Source of the DNA: Xanthobacter sp. NM-59
GTDB taxonomy: Bacteria; Pseudomonadota; Alphaproteobacteria; Rhizobiales; Xanthobacteraceae
Direction of reading: 5' to 3'
DNA: 64,000 nt
Assembly (NCBI RefSeq): GCF_021401125.1
Contig: NZ_JACBFQ010000002.1
Coordinates: 248,001-312,000 of the forward strand
Within the stretch, counting starts at the first letter, position 1. The number at the start of each line of letters is the position of its first letter. A program made the position numbers and the translations under genes. Under the pieces are notes generated by a model that saw only the letters and a program-made list of their open reading frames with translations, ran no database searches and was not told the origin of the DNA. Of this stretch, positions 1-6,652 are shown one piece after another.

Positions 1-73
1 CAAACGCCCATGAGGCACACGCGCGCGCCTTTGGTATAAGAACTCCTTTTCCGCCGACAGCAACGAAAGCCCC

Positions 74-1003
74 ATGTCCGCCGCTCCTCCAACATCCGCC
101 CCGCCCCCAAATCCCATCCTGAGCGAGCGTCAGGCGCGCGCCCGTGCCTGGTTCGAGGAGCTGCAGGGCCGCATCATCGCGGCGTTCGAGACATTGGAGC
201 AGGAAGCGGCGGCGGAGCTCTACGGTCCCACGGCGGGCCGCTTCGAACGCACGCCATGGGCGCGGACGGACCACAGCGGCGCGCCCGGCGGCGGCGGCAC
301 CATGGCACTCATGCGCGGGCGGCTGTTCGAGAAGGTGGGCGTGCACACCTCCACCGTGTTCGGCGAGTTCGCGCCCGAGTTCCGCGCGCAGATTCCCGGC
401 GCCGCAGAAGATCCGCGCTTCTGGGCCTCCGGCATCTCCCTCATCGCCCACATGGCGAGCCCGCACGTGCCCGCCGTGCACATGAACACGCGCTTCGTGG
501 TGACGACCAAGGCATGGTTCGGCGGCGGCGCGGACCTCACCCCGGTCCTGGCGCGCCGGCGCACGCAGGACGACCCGGACACCATGGCCTTTCACGCGGC
601 CATGCAAGCGGCCTGCACGCCCCACAAGGTGGCCGACTATGGCCGCTACAAAGCGTGGTGCGACGAGTATTTCTTCCTGAAGCACCGGAGCGAAATGCGC
701 GGCGTTGGCGGCATCTTCTATGATTATCTCGACAGCGCGGCCAAGGGCACCGGCAGCTTCGAGGAGGACTTCGCCTTCACCCGCGATGTGGGCCTGTCCT
801 TCCTCGACATCTACCCCAGGCTGGTGCGCGCCAACATGGCCGCGCCCTGGACCGCCGAGGAGCGCGAGGAACAGCTGATCCGCCGCGGACGCTATGTGGA
901 ATTCAACCTGCTCTACGACCGCGGCACCATCTTCGGCCTGAAGACCGGAGGCAATGTGGATTCCATCCTCTCGTCCATGCCACCAGTTGTAAAGTGGCCG
1001 TGA
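74..1003 (+). CDS. hemF: Oxygen-dependent coproporphyrinogen III oxidase
   Basis: This enzyme oxidatively decarboxylates coproporphyrinogen III to protoporphyrinogen IX in heme synthesis, using O2, in the cytoplasm. The 309-residue length fits the family. Diagnostic blocks are visible: HMNTRFV followed by [10 protein letters not shown] near residues 136-157, a YFFLKHR-type segment in the middle, [14 protein letters not shown] near 270-284, and the C-terminal [15 protein letters not shown] block near 290-304. The N-terminus starts with a short Ala/Pro-rich tail. The preceding 73 bases hold a TATAAG-like hexamer that could be a -10 element. A small DUF2158 gene follows 68 bases downstream on the same strand. 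The call is secure; the exact N-terminus is less so. Confidence 0.96.
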   Translation: MSAAPPTSAPPPNPILSERQARARAWFEELQGRIIAAFETLEQEAAAELYGPTAGRFERTPWARTDHSGAPGGGGTMALMRGRLFEKVGVHTSTVFGEFAPEFRAQIPGAAEDPRFWASGISLIAHMASPHVPAVHMNTRFVVTTKAWFGGGADLTPVLARRRTQDDPDTMAFHAAMQAACTPHKVADYGRYKAWCDEYFFLKHRSEMRGVGGIFYDYLDSAAKGTGSFEEDFAFTRDVGLSFLDIYPRLVRANMAAPWTAEEREEQLIRRGRYVEFNLLYDRGTIFGLKTGGNVDSILSSMPPVVKWP

Positions 1004-1071
1004 TAGGCCTGTCATGATGCCCCGATAATGATGCAGGCGGCGCGCATCGCGCCGCAATCGGGGAGAGGGAC

Positions 1072-1290
1072 ATGGCGTTCGAGCCGGGAGAGATCGTTCA
1101 GCTCAAGTCGGGAAGCCCGGCCTTGACCGTGGTCGAGGTGCAGGAGCAGGACGTCAAGGTGGTGTGGTATGCCGAGGAAGTGGGCGAGTTCCGCTCCCAG
1201 AGCCTGCCGGCCGTGTCCCTCGAGACCCTTGATCTGACTGAGTTCGAGATCGAGGAAGACGGGGACGAAGGGGAAGAGGACGAGGACTGA
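1072..1290 (+). CDS. Small DUF2158 (YodC-like) protein
   Basis: This is a 72-residue protein of unknown function. The N-terminus reads GEIVQLKSGSPALTV, the hallmark of the DUF2158/YodC family: a compact SH3-like beta fold that normally begins with a V-Q-L-K-S-G-G/S-P run. The C-terminal third is a very acidic tail (EEDGDEGEEDED), so the protein has a strong negative charge. A good Shine-Dalgarno (GGGGAGAGGGAC) stands directly before the ATG. It lies 68 bases after hemF on the same strand and could be cotranscribed with it. A GC-rich hairpin follows at 1324-1346. Family membership is a motif-based call; the function is not known. Confidence 0.75.
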   Translation: MAFEPGEIVQLKSGSPALTVVEVQEQDVKVVWYAEEVGEFRSQSLPAVSLETLDLTEFEIEEDGDEGEEDED

Positions 1291-1323
1291 TCCTCACCCC
1301 ACACGCATTCGCCCTACACCATC

Positions 1324-1346
1324 GGCGCCGGTCTTCGACCGGTGCC
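1324..1346 (+). terminator. GC-rich hairpin after the DUF2158 gene
   Basis: GGCGCCGGTC (1324-1333) pairs with GACCGGTGCC (1337-1346), ten base pairs with one G-U pair, around a TTC loop. No T-run follows, so if it ends transcription it is not a classical intrinsic terminator. The position, 33 bases after the stop codon, suits a 3' end of the hemF unit. Confidence 0.4.
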
Positions 1347-1670
1347 AACGGGGTGCGCCCATGAACCCGCTGGCGCGACCGAGGGCCGATGAGCCAGGCT
1401 CGCGGGCCCTTGGCGTGCAGCTCCGGCCGCCCAGCCCGGCCTTTGGCGGGGCTTTGGGCGCTGGGATCTTTGGCGACGCGTTACGCAACATCCTCAGCGG
1501 AAAAATGTCGTGGCGCGCGAGCCCCGGGCGGCACCAAGCCGCTCCCCCCGCACAGACGCGCCGAGAGCGCCGCAGGGCGAGGCGGAATGGCGTGAGCGCG
1601 AACAATTCAGCTCAGCACCGGCGGGAGAAGCGCTCTTCTTCGTCATCGACGGGCGAAGGTTCACGCCAGC
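1347..1670. other. Gene-free stretch between convergent genes
   Basis: About 320 bases between the end of the hemF unit and the end of the cca gene. Open frames exist on both strands, but they are Arg/Pro/Ser-rich with no recognisable motif or ribosome binding site, as expected from GC-rich noncoding DNA. Nothing functional is seen here. Confidence 0.5.
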
Positions 1671-2909
1671 TCAGCCGCCGACTCCCTCCGTGCCCAGCGC
1701 GGCCTGGATGAGCGCGTCGCGGGCCTCATTCCCCCCCGGAAAATCGGCATCCACCCAGGCATTCTCCGCATAGGCCAAAGCGCGGCCCAGTCCCGGGCCC
1801 GGCTTCAGGCCGCCGGCCAGCAGATCGGCGGCGGCCACCGGCAGGCGCGGCGGCGCCCAACTGGTGGCCAGCGCCACGAGGGGCGCCATGTCCGCACGCC
1901 CGCGTGCGGCCGCCAGCAGCGCCCGATCCAGAGCCGCCTCGGCACCCGCGCGGTAAACAAAGGCGCGCTGCGCCTGGAACGGGGCGCCCTGCGCCGGCAG
2001 GGCCGGGCGCGACGAGGCCATGGCGAAGAGGCGCTGCATTTCCACGTTCGACAGGCGCAATTTCTCGCGCAGGCGCGGCACATCATCCGCCACGCGCAGC
2101 GCCAAGGCGGCGAGCCGGCGGATGGCGTCCGGCGCCACGCCGAAGTCCGCCTCGCGCGCGACCAGCCGGCTGAAAGCCCCCACGTCGGCCAGCCCCGCCA
2201 GAAGCGGCTGGATGAGCCCACAATCGCTCATCACGTGCAGCGTATGCGCCGCCCCCGGCGCCAGCAGCAGCTTGAGAAGCTCGGCCCGCACCCGCTCGTG
2301 GGAAAGACCGCGCAGCCCCTCGCGGCAGCGGATCGCGGCGTGCAGGGCCAGCACGTCCACCGGTCCCTCGCCATAGGCGGCATGGAAGCGGAACAGGCGC
2401 AGAATGCGCAGATAATCCTCGCGGATGCGGTTCTCCGCGTCGCCGATGAAGCGCACGCGCCGGGCCGCGAGATCGGCCAGCCCGCCCACCAGATCCACCA
2501 CCATGCCATCGGGCGAGGCGTAAAGGGCGTTGATGGTGAAGTCGCGCCGGGCGGCGTCATGCGCCCAGCTGCGGCCGAAGCGCACCACGGCGCGGCGGCC
2601 GTCGGTCTCCATGTCCTCGCGCAGGGTGGTGACCTCATAGGCCTCGTGGTCCACCACCACGGTCACCGTGCCATGGTCGATACCGGTGGGCACGGGCTTC
2701 ATGCCGGCGCCGCGCACCCGTTCGCTCACCACCTGGGGCAAGGCGGTTGTGGCAATGTCCACGTCGGTCACCGGCCGGCCCAGCAATGTATTTCGCACCG
2801 CGCCGCCCACCACGCGCGCTTCCTCGCCGCCGCCATTGAGCACGGCCAGCAGGTCGCGCAGGCCATGGCGGCTCCAGAAATCGGCCCCTGCGAGAGATGT
2901 TCCGCTCAT
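1671..2909 (-). CDS. cca: CCA-adding tRNA nucleotidyltransferase / poly(A) polymerase family
   Basis: A class II nucleotidyltransferase that adds or repairs the 3'-CCA of tRNAs. The polymerase head is clear: VVGGAVRNTLLG near residue 33, then the catalytic D-x-D in TDVDIATT near residue 50, RRDFTINALY near 122, and the RNA-binding segment EDYLRILRLFRFHAAYG near 165-180. At 412 residues it has the length of the alphaproteobacterial form, without an HD domain. The start codon overlaps the stop of the upstream DUF6111 gene (ATGA), so translation is probably coupled in the four-gene operon DUF1285-Nudix-DUF6111-cca. A poly(A) polymerase role cannot be excluded from sequence alone. Confidence 0.93.
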   Translation of the reverse strand: MSGTSLAGADFWSRHGLRDLLAVLNGGGEEARVVGGAVRNTLLGRPVTDVDIATTALPQVVSERVRGAGMKPVPTGIDHGTVTVVVDHEAYEVTTLREDMETDGRRAVVRFGRSWAHDAARRDFTINALYASPDGMVVDLVGGLADLAARRVRFIGDAENRIREDYLRILRLFRFHAAYGEGPVDVLALHAAIRCREGLRGLSHERVRAELLKLLLAPGAAHTLHVMSDCGLIQPLLAGLADVGAFSRLVAREADFGVAPDAIRRLAALALRVADDVPRLREKLRLSNVEMQRLFAMASSRPALPAQGAPFQAQRAFVYRAGAEAALDRALLAAARGRADMAPLVALATSWAPPRLPVAAADLLAGGLKPGPGLGRALAYAENAWVDADFPGGNEARDALIQAALGTEGVGG

Positions 2910-3166
2910 TCGTAATGCCCCGGCACGAAGTGGCCATCGCGGGTTTCAGCCGGAATGTAATGGCTGCCCGGCGGCGCGCTGCGTCCGCCCTCGAACAGCA
3001 GCAGCCCCACGATCATCAGCGCCAAGGCGGCCACCACGAGGCCGGCCAGAGCGCGCGGCGACCAATGCTCCGGCACCACCGAGCCCTTGGTGGCAATGAG
3101 CAGCGCGCCATAGAGCACGAAGGGGGTGAGGAACAGGGCCAGTTCCACCAGCACGGTGCGCAGCAT
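2906..3166 (-). CDS. DUF6111 family small membrane protein
   Basis: An 86-residue protein with two predicted membrane helices: LVELALFLTPFVLYGALLIA near residues 5-24 and a second hydrophobic stretch around residues 40-60. The soluble tail ends in a short acidic/His-containing sequence. It overlaps both neighbours by a few bases (TGATG with the Nudix gene, ATGA with cca). This placement between a CoA pyrophosphatase-like Nudix gene and cca is typical for DUF6111 in alphaproteobacteria. The molecular role is unknown. The tight coupling suggests fixed stoichiometry with the flanking enzymes, which is inference. Confidence 0.8.
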   Translation of the reverse strand: MLRTVLVELALFLTPFVLYGALLIATKGSVVPEHWSPRALAGLVVAALALMIVGLLLFEGGRSAPPGSHYIPAETRDGHFVPGHYE

Positions 3167-3834
3167 CAGGCATAGACCCGTTCATAAAGGTTCCGCAGCA
3201 TGCCGGCGGTGGCGCCCCAGATGAAGCGCCCCTCATACGGCATCGCATAATAATGGCGCAGGGTGCCCTTCCAGTTCCGCGACTGGCGCTGGTGGTTGGC
3301 CGGTGTCATGAGGAATTTCAGCGGCACCTCGAAGGCCTCGTCCACCTCGGCGGGGTTGAGGGTCAGGCCATAGGCCGGATCCACCAGGCCCACCACCGGC
3401 ACAATCCAGAATCCGGTGCCGGAGAGATAGCCGTCGAGATAGCCCAGATGCCGCACCAGGGCGCCATTCAGCCCCACTTCCTCCCACGCCTCGCGCAAAG
3501 CGGCGGCCTGCTCATCGGCATCCTCCGGATCCACGCGACCGCCGGGAAAGGCGATCTGGCCCGCATGGTTGGAGAGCTGCGCCGACCTCTGGGTCAGCAG
3601 CACGCCGGGCTCGGGACGGGCGATGATGGGCACCAGCACCGCCGCGTGCCGGGGCGGGGCGGTGGGCGCAAGGCCCTCAAGGCTGGGCTGCAAGGCGTGG
3701 TCGCCATTCACCCGGCCGAAGGCGGTGTCCGTATAGAAAGGCGGCGGCTCCCGGGAGAGGCCGCGGGCCGCCCGGTCCAGGAAATCGGCAAGGCCGGAGC
3801 CCGGCGCGGCGGTTATGGCAGGCGCGTCGCTCAT
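3166..3834 (-). CDS. Nudix hydrolase, CoA pyrophosphatase type
   Basis: A 222-residue Nudix enzyme. The Nudix box runs over residues 98-121, beginning FPGGRVDPED and ending REAWEEVGL, with the metal-binding REAWEE core intact. The preceding LTQRSAQLSNHAGQIAFPGG pattern is characteristic of the CoA pyrophosphatase (NudL/YeaB) subgroup, which cleaves CoA or acyl-CoA to phosphopantetheine and 3',5'-ADP. It sits in the DUF1285-Nudix-DUF6111-cca operon and overlaps the genes on both sides by 1-4 bases. The Nudix fold is certain; the CoA substrate is inferred from subgroup motifs. Confidence 0.9.
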   Translation of the reverse strand: MSDAPAITAAPGSGLADFLDRAARGLSREPPPFYTDTAFGRVNGDHALQPSLEGLAPTAPPRHAAVLVPIIARPEPGVLLTQRSAQLSNHAGQIAFPGGRVDPEDADEQAAALREAWEEVGLNGALVRHLGYLDGYLSGTGFWIVPVVGLVDPAYGLTLNPAEVDEAFEVPLKFLMTPANHQRQSRNWKGTLRHYYAMPYEGRFIWGATAGMLRNLYERVYA

Positions 3835-4478
3835 GAGGTGAGCCGCTCCAGGTCGGCCGCCGGCATGATGGGGAAGAACGCCCCGCCGGAGGCGATGCCG
3901 AACATCTCCCGCCCGTCCACCACGCGCACCTCGCCCGCCGCGACGAGATCGAAATAGACCGCCCGGGTGAGCCGTGCCTCAAGCCCGTTGCGCACATGCA
4001 CATAGGGCACGAACTCGCCGGGCGCGGCCCCGGGCGCGAAGCGCAAAGCGTGGCCGGGACCGCAGCGCACGAGATCATCAAGATTGGTGCGGAACACCAG
4101 GATGCGGCCGCTCGCGCCCTCCTCCTCCGCCATCTCCACCGCCAGGAACGGGGCGTCGTCCACCTTGATGCCGATCTTCTCCACCGGCGTCTTCAACACA
4201 TAGCGCGCGCCCTCGCGGGTGAGCACGGAGGCGAACAGGCGCACCAAAGCCGGCCGGCCGATGGGCGTGCCCATGTAGAACCAGGTGCCGTCGGCGGCGA
4301 TTCGCATATCCATGTCGCCGCAATCGGGCGGATTCCACTTATCCACCGGCGCCGGGCCCGAGCCGCCGGCCGCGCGCGCGGCTGCCAGCAGCGCCTCCAG
4401 CCGGCCGCCCCGATCGGCTGCCGCGCCTGCTGGCGCCTCGGTCTGCGCGAGGGTTTGCGTGCCCTGCCCGCCCGCCAT
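3831..4478 (-). CDS. DUF1285 domain protein
   Basis: A 215-residue protein whose core matches DUF1285: WNPPDCGDMDMRI, a GTWFYMGTPIGRPALVRLF segment, and a YVLKTPVEKIGI segment. The family is widespread in proteobacteria and has no firm biochemical role. The first 45 residues are low-complexity Ala/Gly/Gln. It is the first gene of the four-gene minus-strand operon and overlaps the Nudix gene by four bases (ATGA). The operon promoter should lie in 4479-4715, back to back with the moxR promoter. A short inverted repeat, CCCTCT/AGAGGG, lies just upstream of the start. Confidence 0.85.
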   Translation of the reverse strand: MAGGQGTQTLAQTEAPAGAAADRGGRLEALLAAARAAGGSGPAPVDKWNPPDCGDMDMRIAADGTWFYMGTPIGRPALVRLFASVLTREGARYVLKTPVEKIGIKVDDAPFLAVEMAEEEGASGRILVFRTNLDDLVRCGPGHALRFAPGAAPGEFVPYVHVRNGLEARLTRAVYFDLVAAGEVRVVDGREMFGIASGGAFFPIMPAADLERLTS

Positions 4479-4622
4479 GATCTCGTCCTCGCGGTGAGTT
4501 GAGAAGATCCCGCCCTCTCCCGGGGAAGAGGGATTAGACGGAACACAATCTTATCGTAAGCTCTCTATCCGGGTGGCGCGACCTTTGCACGGCGAAATCC
4601 GGTCGAAGCCCGCAGCGCGGGC

Positions 4623-4647
4623 GGAACGGGAGCCGTCGCCGGGCGTT
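4623..4647 (+). promoter_or_regulatory. EcfG-type (general stress sigma) promoter before moxR
   Basis: GGAAC at 4623-4627 and CGTT at 4644-4647 are separated by 16 bases, matching the published alphaproteobacterial sigma-EcfG consensus (GGAAC, 16-17 bases, CGTT). The start of transcription would fall near 4653, about 60 bases before the moxR start at 4716. The same genome segment encodes PhyR and an ECF sigma factor. Confidence 0.6.
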
Positions 4648-4715
4648 TTGTTGCCGCTTTTTGCGGCAAGCCTCGTGCGATGCAGGCCCGATGTTTTGGT
4701 GCACGGAGAGTGGTG

Positions 4716-5717
4716 ATGGCGGCTGCCGGCGAGACCTTCGACCTCGATCAGATGATCGTCCGCAATGCGGAAACCGCCGCCGGCCACGTGAAGGCGGCCA
4801 AGACCGCCATTTCCGGCGTCATTTTCGGCCAGGACGCGGTGGTGGAGCGGGCGCTCATCACTATTCTCGCCGGCGGCCATGCGCTGCTGGTGGGCGTGCC
4901 GGGCCTCGCCAAGACCAAGCTGGTGGAGACGCTGGGCACCGTGCTCGGCCTTGACGCCCGGCGCGTGCAGTTCACGCCCGACCTCATGCCCTCCGACATC
5001 CTCGGCGCCGAGGTGCTGGAAGAGACGCCCGGCGGCCAGCGCGCCTTCCGCTTCATCCGCGGGCCCATCTTCGCCCAGCTGCTGATGGCGGACGAGATCA
5101 ACCGCGCCTCGCCGCGCACCCAATCGGCCCTGCTCCAGGCCATGCAGGAATATCACGTGACGGTGGCCGGCGAGCGCCATGACCTGCCCAAGCCCTTCCA
5201 CGTGCTCGCCACCCAGAATCCACTGGAGCAGGAGGGCACCTATCCCCTGCCCGAGGCGCAGCTCGACCGCTTCCTGATGCAGATCGACGTGGACTATCCC
5301 GACCGGGAGGCCGAGCGGCGCATTCTGTTCGAGACCACCGGCGCCGAGGAAACCAAGCCCCGCGCCGCCATGAGCGTGGAGGACCTCGTTTCGGCCCAGC
5401 ATCTGGTGCGGCGCCTGCCGGTGGGGGAATCCGTGGTCGAGGCCATCCTCACCCTGGTGCGTTCCGCCCGCCCCGGCTCCGAGGGCGCGGAGCAGCGCTT
5501 CATTGCCTGGGGCCCCGGCCCGCGCGCCTCCCAGGCGCTGATGCTGGCGGTACGCGCCCGTGCCCTGCTGGACGGTCGCTTCGCGCCCTCCGTGGACGAT
5601 GTGGTGGCCCTGGCCGAACCGGTATTGAAGCACCGCATGGCACTCACCTTCGCCGCGCGGGCGGAAGGCGAGAGCGTGCCCCACATCATCCGCCGGCTGG
5701 TGGAGCGGCTCGGCTGA
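4716..5717 (+). CDS. moxR: MoxR-family AAA+ ATPase
   Basis: An AAA+ chaperone-like ATPase of the MoxR class, which works with VWA-domain partners to activate or mature proteins. Walker A is GVPGLAKTK (about residues 60-68), Walker B LLMADEINR (about 122-130) and sensor 1 ATQNP (about 165-169). The start at 4716 is chosen because GGAGAG lies just ahead of it; an in-frame ATG at 4680 would add 12 residues with no ribosome binding site. Length is 333 residues. It leads the operon moxR-DUF58-DUF4159-VWA-like, a standard aerotolerance (Bat)-type cluster. An EcfG-like promoter precedes it, suggesting stress control. Confidence 0.93.
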   Translation: MAAAGETFDLDQMIVRNAETAAGHVKAAKTAISGVIFGQDAVVERALITILAGGHALLVGVPGLAKTKLVETLGTVLGLDARRVQFTPDLMPSDILGAEVLEETPGGQRAFRFIRGPIFAQLLMADEINRASPRTQSALLQAMQEYHVTVAGERHDLPKPFHVLATQNPLEQEGTYPLPEAQLDRFLMQIDVDYPDREAERRILFETTGAEETKPRAAMSVEDLVSAQHLVRRLPVGESVVEAILTLVRSARPGSEGAEQRFIAWGPGPRASQALMLAVRARALLDGRFAPSVDDVVALAEPVLKHRMALTFAARAEGESVPHIIRRLVERLG

Positions 5718-5737
5718 CGCGGGCAGGATCGAACGCA

Positions 5738-6652
5738 GTGGAAGAGACCTCCCCCGCCTCCCGCACCGTGGCCGAGGCCGCCCTTCAGGCCGCCGGTCTG
5801 GTTGCGGCCATGCCGCGCCTGGTGCTGGAGGCGCGCCGCATCGCCTCTTCCGTCGCCCATGGCCTGCACGGGCGGCGGCGCGCGGGCGCGGGCGAGAACT
5901 TCTGGCAGTATCGCCGCTTCCTGGGCGGGGAGCCGGCCGCGCGGGTGGACTGGCGCCGCTCGGCCCGGGACGACCATCTTTACGTGCGCGAACGCGAATG
6001 GGAGGCCGCCCACACCGTCTGGCTCTGGCCCGACCTTTCCGCTTCCATGGACTATGCCACCGCGAACCACCCGCGAAAGCGGGAACGGGCGCTGGTGATC
6101 GCCTTCGCCTTGGCGGACCTGCTGGTGCGCGGCGGCGAGCGGGTGGGCATGCCCGGCCTGATGCCGCCCAGCGCCAACCGCAACATCGTGGAGCGCATGG
6201 CGGAAAACCTGGTGCTCGCCCCCGCGCTGCCGGCGAGCCTGCCGCCCCTCTTCACCCCCGCGCCCACCTCCGAGCTGGTGCTTTTGGGCGATTTCTGGAG
6301 CCCGGCGGACGAGGTGGCGGCGCGCATCGCCGCCCTCGGCTCCAGCGGCGCCCATGGCCACGTGGTGCAGATCGTGGACCCGGCGGAGGAGACCTTTCCC
6401 TTCTCCGGCCGCATCGAATTCGCCGATCCGGAAGGGGGCGAAAAGCTCACCGTGGGCCGCGCGGAAAGCTGGCGATCGGATTATGAGATGAAGCTCGAGG
6501 CCCATCGCGCCCGCCTGCGCGCCGCTGCCGAGCGGCATGGCTGGAGCTTCATCGTGCACCGCACCGACCAGCCCGCCAGCGCGCTTCTGCTGAACCTGCA
6601 CATGCGCATGGGTGTCGGCGGCCCGGCACTGGCGATGGGGGGACGTGCCTGA
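5738..6652 (+). CDS. DUF58 domain protein
   Basis: A 304-residue protein of the DUF58 family, an almost constant partner of MoxR ATPases and related in fold to VWA domains. The family signature appears near residues 50-85 as YRRFLGGEPAARVDWRRSAR followed by LYVREREWE. Translation begins at GTG 5738, 20 bases after moxR. Its stop overlaps the ATG of the DUF4159 gene (TGATG), so translation is coupled. DUF58 proteins are thought to be substrates or adaptors of MoxR; the precise role is unknown. Confidence 0.9.
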   Translation: MEETSPASRTVAEAALQAAGLVAAMPRLVLEARRIASSVAHGLHGRRRAGAGENFWQYRRFLGGEPAARVDWRRSARDDHLYVREREWEAAHTVWLWPDLSASMDYATANHPRKRERALVIAFALADLLVRGGERVGMPGLMPPSANRNIVERMAENLVLAPALPASLPPLFTPAPTSELVLLGDFWSPADEVAARIAALGSSGAHGHVVQIVDPAEETFPFSGRIEFADPEGGEKLTVGRAESWRSDYEMKLEAHRARLRAAAERHGWSFIVHRTDQPASALLLNLHMRMGVGGPALAMGGRA

